Source: Thereva unica (Eukaryota; Arthropoda; Insecta; Diptera; Therevidae). Taken from it: a stretch of DNA of 64,000 nt. Location of the stretch: the NCBI GenBank assembly GCA_949987705.1, contig OX465283.1, positions 91,685,813 through 91,749,812 of the forward strand, read 5' to 3'. The notes beneath the pieces were generated by a model, which saw only the letters and a list, made by a program, of their open reading frames with translations, did not search any database and was not told the origin of the DNA. Below, one piece after another: positions 19,204 through 30,214 of the stretch. Made by a program: the position numbers and the translations under genes. Numbering within the stretch: the stretch's first letter is position 1; each line of letters opens with the position of its first letter.

Positions 19204-22048
19204 ATTGGAATTATTTTAAGAGTATCGTGGAAGGGAATAAGATCAAATTCGAAGAGCTATCAACGAATCCAAAAATGTAACAATATAAGTATGTAGTTTT
19301 AATTCTTCTAGAAGCACAGAGTACTTAATATACAGAGGGGACAACGAAGAACAAAATGTGTTAGCAAATTATTTTGAAGTAAGCTTTTGGCAAGCTTTTT
19401 ATGAGAGACAATATCAAATTGGAAGAGAGAAGATTCTGTCCAATTTAACTTTTTCTCACGACTTCGTTGGCGCAGCAACAAGCGCCGGGCAGAGGGTCTT
19501 ACCTTACACACATACATATAAATAATGTGCCAGCATATTATTATGGAGAAAGTTGATAGGAGCATTCCGGTGCGGTAAGGGAAATTCGAAAGGAGGGAGG
19601 TTTTTTCTAGTCCCAGACGTCTGCTATGAGCGTTTTTTTTCATTTACGCACGTACGAAGAAAAAAACAAAGTTTTCTGCCCATGAACAAAATTAAATTTT
19701 GGTGGATAGCATAAGAAATCTACCTTTCTGGTTTAACATAGAAATACTCTCGGGGATATTGGCTTTTTATTGTTATTACTGTAAAATGTGAGAGTACTTA
19801 GTTTGATTTAATTTATAACTGATAAAGCAGAATTGTTGTGGACATCTTTGTTATGATGTACGACAGGCTATGTAATGTAAATTTCACCTGGTGTGGATTT
19901 TTAGGGGGGTTGAAAGGGATAAAATTTAGTTTTTCATGATTAGCTCGACAACTATTGATTTTTGAGATATATCGTTTTTATAAAAATTAAACTTCATTAA
20001 ATGTTTACAAGAAATGGAAAGAAACTATTGTAGCATACATTTTTAACCGACAAAGACCTACAATTATATGGTGCGGATTTTTAAAACCAGTGCTAAAGAT
20101 GACTAACTAACTTACTATCAAACCTAATTGCAAAAATTGCGAAACCAGTATTATTTGATGAATCCCATCAGCTGACCAACCAGCAACGATGATTCATACA
20201 AAGTAAGTTGTCTTCTTGTTTGGAGGCAGCGCTCGCCATCCCGGCACTGAAGTGGTCCTCGAATTTATCTTCAGTTTCTAATTTGTCATCGCTCCCTCTT
20301 GCATCCAGTTCAAGTGACGCCGAACACCACGGTTTCAAGTTATTTGTCCCAAATATAAATATAGTTGTCTTTTTATTGACTGATTTAAAAGTTTAAAAAT
20401 TTGAAGGAATCGAAGAAAAAAATGATTAACAATTACTGAAGCTTTACATTTTTAATTATGCATGTGGAGGTAAACTAAAATTTACCAAATCTGTTGACAA
20501 ATTTTTGGAAATATTATTAGATATCTTATTAAAGTATTTTTGACGTCAAATGACACAGATAACACCGGTGATAAGATTTAGTTTCAGTTATAGCATAGTT
20601 CTTTCGCCAAACATATCCACAGTTGAACTATGTCTCAAATTTAATTCAGTACCATTGTATTTTATCTTTTCTGGTATTAATGTTTCTATTTGAGTAATAA
20701 TGTTGTTGTTGTTAAGAAGCATTAATGGTCAACAACATCTAGATGCAGTCGCATTATTTCAAACAATATTTTTACCTTAACCGCTTATGATATCGATTTC
20801 CAACTGTATCGGAGCTATAGTAATCAAATAAATGCTTGAATCTGAAGCTGTGTCATCCTGGAATAGCTGTTTATATTCAGCTTGTCCGGATGTGCCTTGA
20901 CATCCATATTTTGTAACCAGAGAAACGGTTACAAGGTTTTTTACGGAATGAAGGGGCACGTCACATGGTGAACACTGCAGACAAGTATGGGCTATTGTAT
21001 ACGTAACCCATTAGCGGAACAGACTATCAGCCTTCCGGAAGAAGGCAAGAAGGTTTTTAATTGACCAAGACCAGACTTGAGCAGGGCTCATAAACACTCT
21101 GATAAACTTCTTCTACTGATCATAACAGGACATTCACAAAGAATATCTGTGGAGTCGGCATTCGGTCTCTTGAGACAGTCCTAGTTGTGGAATTAATGCC
21201 GCAGTCCTACATGGCCAGTCAGATAACCCACCAGCAGGCTTAGGTCCGCTCTGTTTAGAGTGATAGTGCCTCTTACAGCAAAGGGTTTTATATGATCTTT
21301 AGCCCAATGGCTTAGGTTTATCGCTTAATCCTTAATCCTCTGTCAGGGACTTGGAGGTAGACCAAGATATACCGCAATGCATGATACAGTCTCTGAGGGA
21401 TTTAACAAATCTTGTAAACATACTTTTAAGCTGATTCAGTAGTATAAATATTTTCCAAGCAGCATCTTTTTTTTTTTTTTCATAAGGACGCTAAAAATTT
21501 TGCAGTTATGATCACTTGCAGTTTTCCTTATTAAATGGTATTGGACTTTGGAATTTGCCCCAACAACAAGTGCTAAAGCTTTGTCTGGAGTGTAAAGTGT
21601 GTAATATTGTCTTGAAGCGGTATCTTGTTCTGTGACCATAGCGTTACATTGTGCAGCAGACTCCAACTGACTATTTTTTCTTAAATTCATTTTAGCGGCA
21701 AGAGAATAGAGAAAGCTCACTGCTGGATTTTTTGTACGCAAGCAAAATATCTCAGAAGATGTACCTAAATATAAAGAAGTATAGCTTAAAAAACAAGAAA
21801 ATATTTTTTATTTTTTTGAATTCACTTTATTAATTATTTAATTAGCTGGAGGGTAGCACATATTAGCAACTAAAATTAACACAGATATTAAGCTAAGATA
21901 TGAAACTTTATTATAAACTTGATAGCGCAGTCTGATTCTAATGAATTTGAAACTTCTTAGGCTAATAATATCAATTATAATTGAAAATTTAACCTATAAA
22001 TTAGTTTTATTATAGCTCTTATAATTAAACTTAGTAAAATGTAAATAA
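19204..22048. other. Gypsy leader remnant and unassigned sequence
   Basis: 19204-19640 lies upstream of the minus-strand gypsy gag and may be leader or LTR; a hairpin-like TTGGCGCAGCAACAAGCGCC lies near 19467. No LTR boundary was found. Beyond it, short minus-strand frames 20959-20777 and 21741-21436 show no family motifs and could be exon relics or chance ORFs. A T run lies at 21469-21480. Confidence 0.4.
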
Positions 22049-22526
22049 ATAATTATTAGATAAAAAAAACTTTTTAATATAACACGTTTTTATAACGAAC
22101 TAAAAAGTATAAAATAATGGCACTATCCCCATACAGATTTAGAACCTCAAACATATTTCTAACACCATACAGATAGTCCTGAAAATTTGTGATTGTGAAT
22201 TTGTAATAGCTATGAAAATATATGTAAAATTTTAAACGAAAAACGTGGGGCGTATATATTATTGATGCGAATGATTTCTCAACCCAGCTACTCCACACTC
22301 CTTACTATTGTCTATAGCATGCGCCCCACGTTTTTTCGTTTAAAATTTTACATATATTTTCATAGCTATTACAAATTCACAATCACAAATTTTCAGGACT
22401 ATCTGTATGGTGTTAGAAATATGTTTGAGGTTCTAAATCTGTATGGGGATAGTGCCATTATTTTATACTTTTTAGTTCGTTATAAAAACGTGTTATATTA
22501 AAAAGTTTTTTTTATCTAATAATTAT
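22049..22526. repeat. Palindrome 1 with GTGGGGCG at the arm ends
   Basis: Arms 22049-22252 and 22322-22526 are almost perfect reverse complements over about 204 bp with a 69-bp loop. The loop-proximal ends are AACGTGGGGCG and CGCCCCACGTT. The open frames 22074-22298 and 22262-22501 are the same arm read twice and are not genes. It has no coding content. A related palindrome is at 42364-42852. Confidence 0.88.
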
Positions 22527-22984
22527 TATCTGCTTTTTAGTCTTGTGTGCGACATTTTGCAATCACTTTTTAACATGGTCATGATATTATGACGGATACA
22601 TGTGGAAAATTGTTACCTAAATCTACTAATAATATACCAATCTTTTTAATTTTGATATTCCTGAAAATTAAAATGAAGGAGTAAGCTAAATTAATTTTAT
22701 ATGATTTTTATTTCAATATTAGCTGCATCTCTTTTTTGATCATTTTTACTATTTTCACTCGTGAGTGCTCGCAACTACTCTTTTACTGAAAAGCGCTTAG
22801 CTGACTTTTGATTGTATTTAACTGCTTTCTTCATATAAAAACATTTATAAATTAAATTTGAGTCGTGATTATCTGAAACTTTTATCTTTCATTTTACTTT
22901 GAATATGTTGTAAAGTTAGGCAATCCACCAGTTTATGTCAGCCGCCAAGTTAAATTTACAATGACCTCATATAGCTTATTGTAT

Positions 22985-24340
22985 TCTACTTATCACACCC
23001 TTTTCTGTAGTACCTACGTCGCGGGTGTTGTGATGAAAATGGTAAGCCGTGCTCTGAAGAGAATGGTAACCCACCCTCCTGAGGAGGTCGCCATGGACCT
23101 AATGATGTTCTGAGTATATTGTATTGCTTATGTTGTTTTACTTATCATACCCTTTCATTTGATACCCATGTCGAAAGGGTTCTGAAGAGAATGGTAACCG
23201 GCCCTCCTGAGGAGGTCGCCATGGATCTAAGGACATAGCTTATTGCATTACTTTTGATGCCCTTTCGTTTGATACCCATGTCGAGGGGGTTGTGAAGGAA
23301 ATGTTAATCCGTCCTCTTGAGATGGGCGCCGTGGACCAAACGAAATATTGAGGATAATATATTGCTTATGGTATTCTACTTATCAAACCCTTTCATTTGA
23401 CACCAATGTCGAAAGGGTTCTGAAGAGAATGGTAACCCACCCTCCTGAGTAGGCCGCCATGGACCTAATGAGGTTCTGAGTATATTGTATTGCTTATGGT
23501 GTTTTACTTATCATACCCTTTCATTTGATACCCATGTCGAAAGGGTTCTGAAGAGAATGGTAACCGGTCCTCCTGAGGAGGTCGCCATGGATCTAAGGAC
23601 ATAGCTTATTGCATTACTTTTGATGCCCTTTCGTTTGATACCCATGTCAAGGGGGTGTGAAGAAAATGTTAATCCGTTCTCTTGAGATGGCCGCCATGGA
23701 CCAAACGAAATATTGAGGATAATATATTGCTTATGGTATTCTACTTATCATACCCTTTCATTTGACACTCATGTCGAAAGGGTTCTGAAGAGAATGGTAA
23801 CCCACCCTCCTGAGTAGGCCGCCATTGACCCAATGAGGTTCTGAGTATATTGTATTGCTTATGTTGTTTTACTTATCATACCCTTTCATTTGATACCCAT
23901 GTCGAAAGGGTTCTGAAGAGAATGGTAACCGGCCCTCCTGAGGGGGTCGCCATGGATCTAAAGACATAGCTTATTGCATTCGACACATGATTCTCTTTCA
24001 TTTGATACCCATGTCGAGACCCTTTCATTTGATACCCATGTCGAAAGGGTTCTGAAAAAATGGTAACCCACCCTCCTGAGGAGTCTGCCATGGATCTAAG
24101 GGCATGGCTTATTGCATTCGTCTTATGATGCCCTTTCAATTGATACCCATATAGAGCGGGTTGTGAAGAAAATGGTAATCCGCCCTCTGGAGATGACCGC
24201 CATGGACCAAACGATAAATTGAGTATACTATATTGCTTATGGTGTTCTACTTAACGTACCATTTCATATGATATCCATGTTGAAGGGTTTGTGAAGAATA
24301 TTTCAATCCACCCTCCTGAGACGGCCTCCATGGACTAAAG
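22985..24340 (+). repeat. Degenerate 128-bp-type minisatellite array
   Basis: Roughly ten diverged units contain CCTTTCATTTGATACCCATG, GTCGAAAGGG or GTCGAGGGGG, and GCCATGGA(T/C)CTAA. They are clearly related to the 720-2770 array in motif order. A longer period is also visible: the block at about 23100-23460 recurs at about 23470-23840 (CACCCTCCTGAG ... CATGGACCAAACG ... TTGAGGATAATATATTGC). Units are more divergent than in the first array, so this is probably older. Confidence 0.88.
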
Positions 24341-24655
24341 GTATGTACCATATTGCATTGTCATCACAGCTAAAGCTGTGTGCAAAATTTCACCATGATA
24401 GGATATCCGGAAGTATTTGAAAAATCGAATGCAAAATTTGTTCCGTGAAGAAAACAGTAATCCGTCCTCTAAAGTCCTCCGCCATGGATCTAACGGTATA
24501 ATGAGTATACCATATTGCATTGTCATCGGAGCTGAAGCTGTGTGCAAAATTTCAGGGTGATCGGGTAACCGGAAGTAGTCAAAAAATCGATTGCAAGATT
24601 TGTACCGGACAAACAGATAGACAGGAAAGCGAGCTAATAAAAACGTTTTAAAAAG
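24341..24655 (+). repeat. 3' tail of the minisatellite-bearing element
   Basis: Contains two diverged copies of a block with GCATTGTCATC...GCTGTGTGCAAAATTTCA, then CCGGAAGTAGTC, GCAAGATTTGTACCGGAC and CTAATAAAAACG. The block follows the minisatellite just as TTTCATGCAAATTGG follows the array at 2.9-3.1 kb. Most of it (from 24403) is repeated at 27196-27450 by the tandem duplication. Confidence 0.65.
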
Positions 24656-25589
24656 GGTATAATGAAACAGAGAATAAACATGCATAACATGGTTATGTTA
24701 CCTACAACTTTTTTTAAAATTCGAGGTTAATCATCACCTATCGGAAAACTTTTGTACTACGTGGACAACATATACTTAGTCAATTATATTCAGAATATGT
24801 CTTGTGCGCGTAGATTTGACCTTCCCAGATAATTGGCACCCTGAACTTGCCCCATGGCGAACATGGCTTGAGACTAAGATTTCCAACATTATAAGACGAC
24901 ATTACTGATTTGATCCTGAAAAGGGCAGTTGCTGCTTCCCATTTTCGTGTTTCGTCGTTTCTGGTCATACCGCTCGCACGACAGGTTAACAATTTACTGT
25001 AAAGCTTGTTTATAAACGATGTTCGATGTTTCACTTGTAAGTATTACAACGTTTGCGGCATTACTGGGCTGAGTCGACTTAGCTGCGTTGATATTTTCCA
25101 AATCGTCATAAATGTCGATTATCAAAATTTCCGCGTTTATTACTAACTTTAAACAACAGCCACCAGCTCACTGTCACGATTCTCACTAATCTCAAAACGT
25201 TTTCTATATGCTATCTTGAGGGGAATAGTACTGAATTCTGAGTTTTCCGATTGCGCTCTCATATTTTACTTTAAATGACGTTTTCCAATCTGTCCCTAAA
25301 TGCGTGATCATTTCAGACGTGACTCAATACCATCGGCCCGCTTATCTGGCACCATTTGCCCGAAATCTATGCCATTGAAATAATTACTCCCCAAAATAAT
25401 TGGTTTTTACATCTTAAATGTCGTGGTTTTCTGTTAATAGATACTTTATTTTCCATGGTGCATTCATCCACGCAGGTTTTTAGATTTTGTCTTCTTCGAT
25501 CAGTATCTTAAACATAGAATGAGCTGTTTTTCCTGATGTGAGTAAAGTATCAGCAATCTCTGGTACTGTCCTGTTTTCATATTGGTCAA

Positions 25590-25945
25590 ACAACCTACAT
25601 TTCAAAATGTAAAAAATCTTGAGACTTTACTAAAATTCTTATTTTATTAATACTGGAACTTTTCGCTAGCGCCCCATTTATTGTATATACTGGATGGAGC
25701 AATAAAAATTTTACGTTCCACATTATTTTTTACTTTTTAGTTCATTTAAAAAAAAGCATATTTTTAAGTTTTTTAAACTATATTTTTTGTTTTCTACCTT
25801 TTAGTCTATCATATGTCTTGCGCTATTTTGTGGTGACCGATATTTAGAATGAATTCACCAGCTTACTGTACTATACTCATCATACACTTTTATTTGGTAT
25901 CCATACCGAGACCGTTTTAAAAAAAAGGTAGTTCGCCATTTTGTG
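25590..25945 (+). repeat. Partial GCGCCCCA module plus one 128-bp-type unit
   Basis: CGCTAGCGCCCCATTTATTG and ACTGGATGGAGCAATAAAAA are followed by ACTTTTTAGTTC, TATGTCTTGCGC, and a unit with CTTACTGTACTATACTCATC and TTTGGTATCCATACCGAG. The order matches the reverse complement of 42180-41640 (ACTGGCTGGAGCAATAAAAA, TATGTCTTCCGC, TTTGATATCCATACCGAG). It is repeated at 28383-28738 by the tandem duplication and ends at the errantivirus LTR. Confidence 0.6.
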
Positions 25946-25947
25946 TA

Positions 25948-26242
25948 AGTTAACGGATCATCTTTTGTCACCATAATTTAATAAAACCTAAAATGAATAA
26001 CTGCAGAAATGCTGACACTATGTCTAGAAGATAACACGCACATCCAGCCAACATGGGAATCGGTGCAACCGGAATGTAGTCACGCGGCAGGGCAGGTGAC
26101 AATAATAGGATAAGTTAGCTTTATTCTACTTTAAGAAATAAATTGTAGTCAGTCTTAAGTGATCATTAATAAAGATTGGACAAAGCTCCAAAAGTAATGA
26201 AAAATATTTTTTTTAATATTTTAATAAAATAAAATTTTAACT
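25948..26242 (+). repeat. Errantivirus LTR in duplication copy 1
   Basis: A 295-bp LTR begins AGTTAACGGATCATC, typical of gypsy-group errantiviruses, and ends AAAATTTTAACT. A tRNA-Lys-type primer site TGGCGCCCGAGCAGGGAC overlaps its last base. It matches the LTR at 28741-29035. No gag follows; after the leader the flank duplication begins again. Confidence 0.9.
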
Positions 26243-27185
26243 GGCGCCCGAGCAGGGACACGGGAGTTTTTGTAGTTCGTTCAATATCGTTTGATTAAAA
26301 TTTTTAAATTCGCAAAAGGCCCTTAGGTAGTGTCGCGAAATTTAGTGAATTAGTGAACAGAATCTACAGAAATAAAGGCCCTCAAGAAGTGCATCCTGTG
26401 TCCCAGAACCCAGCAGCTAGCAGAAGTGTTACATCGTTGGATTTTAGCACTCGTCACTGGAGTATTGTTTGTTGGAGCCCGAGTCACCATAAAAGGATAA
26501 AAGGGAACAATCCGCAACAGTCACAGAACGCCCAAGTCCGCTAGTATGCATTTAATATTACTGTAAGTTATTTTTAAGTCTATTACATATGAAGTGAACA
26601 AGAAATTATTTAAAGCCAATTGAGCAAAGCAAATATAGTGCAGAAATTTATTTAAAGAAAATATAAAAGTGCGAAAATATAATTAAAGAAAAATTTCATT
26701 TAAAGTAAGAATTTATAAAAATAAAGTATAAAGTGCATAAATCTATCGTAAACCAAAAGCAGAAGCATAAAATTGCATAAATTGGATTAAGTTGCATCCT
26801 TTTGAATCAAGGATAATATATTTCAAGCAGAAATTATTTGAAGATTTTTTATATTTAAATCTATCTACATAGAGAATACAGTGTGGAAATTTTTTGAAGG
26901 AAATAAATATTACGGATAAAAATAATAAATCGAAATAAAAAGTGACCATTTAGTGAGAAAATTATTAAAGATTTTTGAAACATCTAATTGAGTTTTATTT
27001 TTCTTAATTTTTATTATCAAATATATTTCTTTATTATCAAACATATTTTAATTATTAAATATATTTTATTATTGATTTTTTATTATTTAACATATTTTTT
27101 ATTCATTGATTTTTTTATTATTACCGAACATATATTTTTTTATTAAGGAGGAAAAAACCTTTATTGAACATACTTATTTTATTAT
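26243..27185 (+). other. Orphan errantivirus leader (copy 1)
   Basis: Untranslated leader without gag. It contains the short frame 26353-26544, TGCATAAAT-type motifs near 26734 and 26778, and AT-rich repeats of TTATTATCAAAYATATTT type at about 27010-27150. The same sequence precedes gag at 29036-30214. Confidence 0.75.
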
Positions 27186-27195
27186 TGAATATATT

Positions 27196-30005
27196 TTATC
27201 CGGAAGTATTTGAAAAATCGAATGCAAAATTTGTTCCGTGAAGAAAACAGTAATCCGTCCTCTAAAGTCCTCCGCCATGGATCTAACGGTATAATGAGTA
27301 TACCATATTGCATTGTCATCGGAGCTGAAGCTGTGTGCAAAATTTCAGGGTGATCGGGTAACCGGAAGTAGTCAAAAAATCGATTGCAAGATTTGTACCG
27401 GACAAACAGATAGACAGGAAAGCGAGCTAATAAAAACGTTTTAAAAAGGGTATAATGAAACAGAGAATAAACATGCATAACATGGTTATGTTACCTACAA
27501 CTTTTTTTAAAATTCGAGGTTAATCATCACCTATCGGAAAACTTTTGTACTACGTGGACAACATATACTTAGTCAATTATATTCAGAATATGTCTTGTGC
27601 GCGTAGATTTGACCTTCCCAGATAATTGGCACCCTGAACTTGCCCCATGGCGAACATGGCTTGAGACTAAGATTTCCAACATTATAAGACGACATTACTG
27701 ATTTGATCCTGAAAAGGGCAGTTGCTGCTTCCCGTTTTCGTGTTTCGTCGTTTCTGGTCATACCGCTCGCACGACAGGTTAACAATTTACTGTAAAGCTT
27801 GTTTATAAACGATGTTCGATGTTTCACTTGTAAGTATTACAACGTTTGCGGCATTACTGGGCTGAGTCGACTTAGCTGCGTTGATATTTTCCAAATCGTC
27901 ATAAATGTCGATTATCAAAATTTCCGCGTTTATTACTAACTTTAAACAACAGCCACCAGCTCACTGTCACGATTCTCACTAATCTCAAAACGTTTTCTAT
28001 ATGCTATCTTGAGGGGAATAGTACTGAATTCTGAGTTTTCCGATTGCGCTCTCATATTTTACTTTAAATGACGTTTTCCAATCTGTCCCTAAATGCGTGA
28101 TCATTTCAGACGTGACTCAATACCATCGGCCCGCTTATCTGGCACCATTTGCCCGAAATCTATGCCATTGAAATAATTACTCCCCAAAATAATTGGTTTT
28201 TACATCTTAAATGTCGTGGTTTTCTGTTAATAGATACTTTATTTTCCATGGTGCATTCATCCACGCAGGTTTTTAGATTTTGTCTTCTTCGATCAGTATC
28301 TTAAACATAGAATGAGCTGTTTTTCCTGATGTGAGTAAAGTATCAGCAATCTCTGGTACTGTCCTGTTTTCATATTGGTCAAACAACCTACATTTCAAAA
28401 TGTAAAAAATCTTGAGACTTTACTAAAATTCTTATTTTATTAATACTGGAACTTTTCGCTAGCGCCCCATTTATTGTATATACTGGATGGAGCAATAAAA
28501 ATTTTACGTTCCACATTATTTTTTACTTTTTAGTTCATTTAAAAAAAAGCATATTTTTAAGTTTTTTAAACTATATTTTTTGTTTTCTACCTTTTAGTCT
28601 ATCATATGTCTTGCGCTATTTTGTGGTGACCGATATTTAGAATGAATTCACCAGCTTACTGTACTATACTCATCATACACTTTTATTTGGTATCCATACC
28701 GAGACCGTTTTAAAAAAAAGGTAGTTCGCCATTTTGTGTAAGTTAACGGATCATCTTTTGTCACCATAATTTAATAAAACCTAAAATGAATAACTGCAGA
28801 AATGCTGACACTATGTCTAGAAGATAACACGCACATCCAGCCAACATGGGAATCGGTGCAACCGGAATGTAGTCACGCGGCAGGGCAGGTGACAATAATA
28901 GGATAAGTTAGCTTTATTCTACTTTAAGAAATAAATTGTAGTCAGTCTTAAGTGATCATTAATAAAGATTGGACAAAGCTCCAAAAGTAATGAAAAATAT
29001 TTTTTTTAATATTTTAATAAAATAAAATTTTAACTGGCGCCCGAGCAGGGACACGGGAGTTTTTGTAGTTCGTTCAATATCGTTTGATTAAAATTTTTAA
29101 ATTCGCAAAAGGCCCTTAGGTAGTGTCGCGAAATTTAGTGAATTAGTGAACAGAATCTACAGAAATAAAGGCCCTCAAGAAGTGCATCCTGTGTCCCAGA
29201 ACCCAGCAGCTAGCAGAAGTGTTACATCGTTGGATTTTAGCACTCGTCACTGGAGTATTGTTTGTTGGAGCCCGAGTCACCATAAAAGGATAAAAGGGAA
29301 CAATCCGCAACAGTCACAGAACGCCCAAGTCCGCTAGTATGCATTTAATATTACTGTAAGTTATTTTTAAGTCTATTACATATGAAGTGAACAAGAAATT
29401 ATTTAAAGCCAATTGAGCAAAGCAAATATAGTGCAGAAATTTATTTAAAGAAAATATAAAAGTGCGAAAATATAATTAAAGAAAAATTTCATTTAAAGTA
29501 AGAATTTATAAAAATAAAGTATAAAGTGCATAAATCTATCGTAAACCAAAAGCAGAAGCATAAAATTGCATAAATTGGATTAAGTTGCATCCTTTTGAAT
29601 CAAGGATAATATATTTCAAGCAGAAATTATTTGAAGATTTTTTATATTTAAATCTATCTACACAGAGAATACAATGTGGAAATTACAGTGTGGAAATTTT
29701 TTGAAGGAAATAAATATTACGGATAAAAATAATAAATCGAAATAAAAAGTGACCATTTAGTGAGAAAATTATTAAAGATTTTTGAAACATCTAATTGAGT
29801 TTTATTTTTCTTAATTTTTATTATCAAATATATTTCTTTATTATCAAACATATTTTAATTATTAAATATATTTTATTATTGATTTTTTATTATTTAACAT
29901 ATTTTTTATTCATTGATTTTTTTATTATTACCGAACATATATTTTTTTATTAAGGAGGAAAAAACCTTTATTGAACATACTTATTTTATTATTGAATATA
30001 TTTTA
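27196..30005 (+). repeat. 2.79-kb tandem duplication, copy 2
   Basis: Second copy of 24403-27195, joined to the errantivirus body. The 16-bp excess comes from a short local repeat of ACAGTGTGGAAATT near 29680. The unassigned inner part (27450-28380) holds only short unrecognised frames such as 27573-27827. Confidence 0.93.
28741..29035 (+). repeat. Errantivirus 5' LTR
   Basis: 295 bp, AGTTAAC...TTTAACT, with the primer-binding site TGGCGCCCGAGCAGGGAC starting at 29035. Over the 187 bp shared with the 3' LTR I see one difference (CCAACATGGG here, CCAACGTGGG there). The 5' neighbour is the 128-bp-type unit, so the element inserted there; no target duplication can be checked because the 3' LTR is truncated. 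Confidence 0.92.
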
Positions 30006-30214
30006 TTGGGTTTTTTTACTACTACTGAATCCTTTATTCTAAAAAGTGAGAAAGGAAAAAAGGAAAAAAACCCCAAGCTTTAAACAGTTGAGCGAGCGAG
30101 CTTTATTAGTTAAAATATCCAAGAAAATTAGAAAATTCTCAAAAGTTATTTACACATATATATATTGAAGTTTTTATTTTATTTGCTTTTATACGATTCG
30201 ATTAAATCTTAAAA
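29036..30214 (+). promoter_or_regulatory. Errantivirus leader with TGCATA motifs and AT repeats
   Basis: Non-coding leader of 1.2 kb. Motifs resembling part of the su(Hw) insulator core are ATGCATTTAA (about 29339), GTGCATAAATC (about 29527), TTGCATAAATT (about 29571) and GTTGCATCCTTT (about 29585), all in AT-rich context. About 29800-29960 has degenerate TTATTATCAAACATATTT repeats. In Drosophila gypsy the insulator lies in the same leader; a similar role here is inference only. Confidence 0.45.

Larger units (their letters stand above)
24403..27195 (+). repeat. 2.79-kb tandem duplication, copy 1
   Basis: This segment is repeated head-to-tail at 27196-30005 with an offset of 2793 bp. Copy 1 contains the 3' tail of the minisatellite element, unassigned DNA, a partial GCGCCCCA module, one 128-bp-type unit, and an errantivirus 5' LTR plus leader. 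The junction near 27195 shows only a few bases of microhomology (TAT). Known differences are a base change near 24935/27728 and about 16 extra bases near 29670 in copy 2. Confidence 0.93.

Noticed and set aside
22074..22501. Divergent pair of identical ORFs (74 and 79 codons)
   Set aside because: They are the two arms of a palindrome translated; the protein is identical because the DNA is mirrored.
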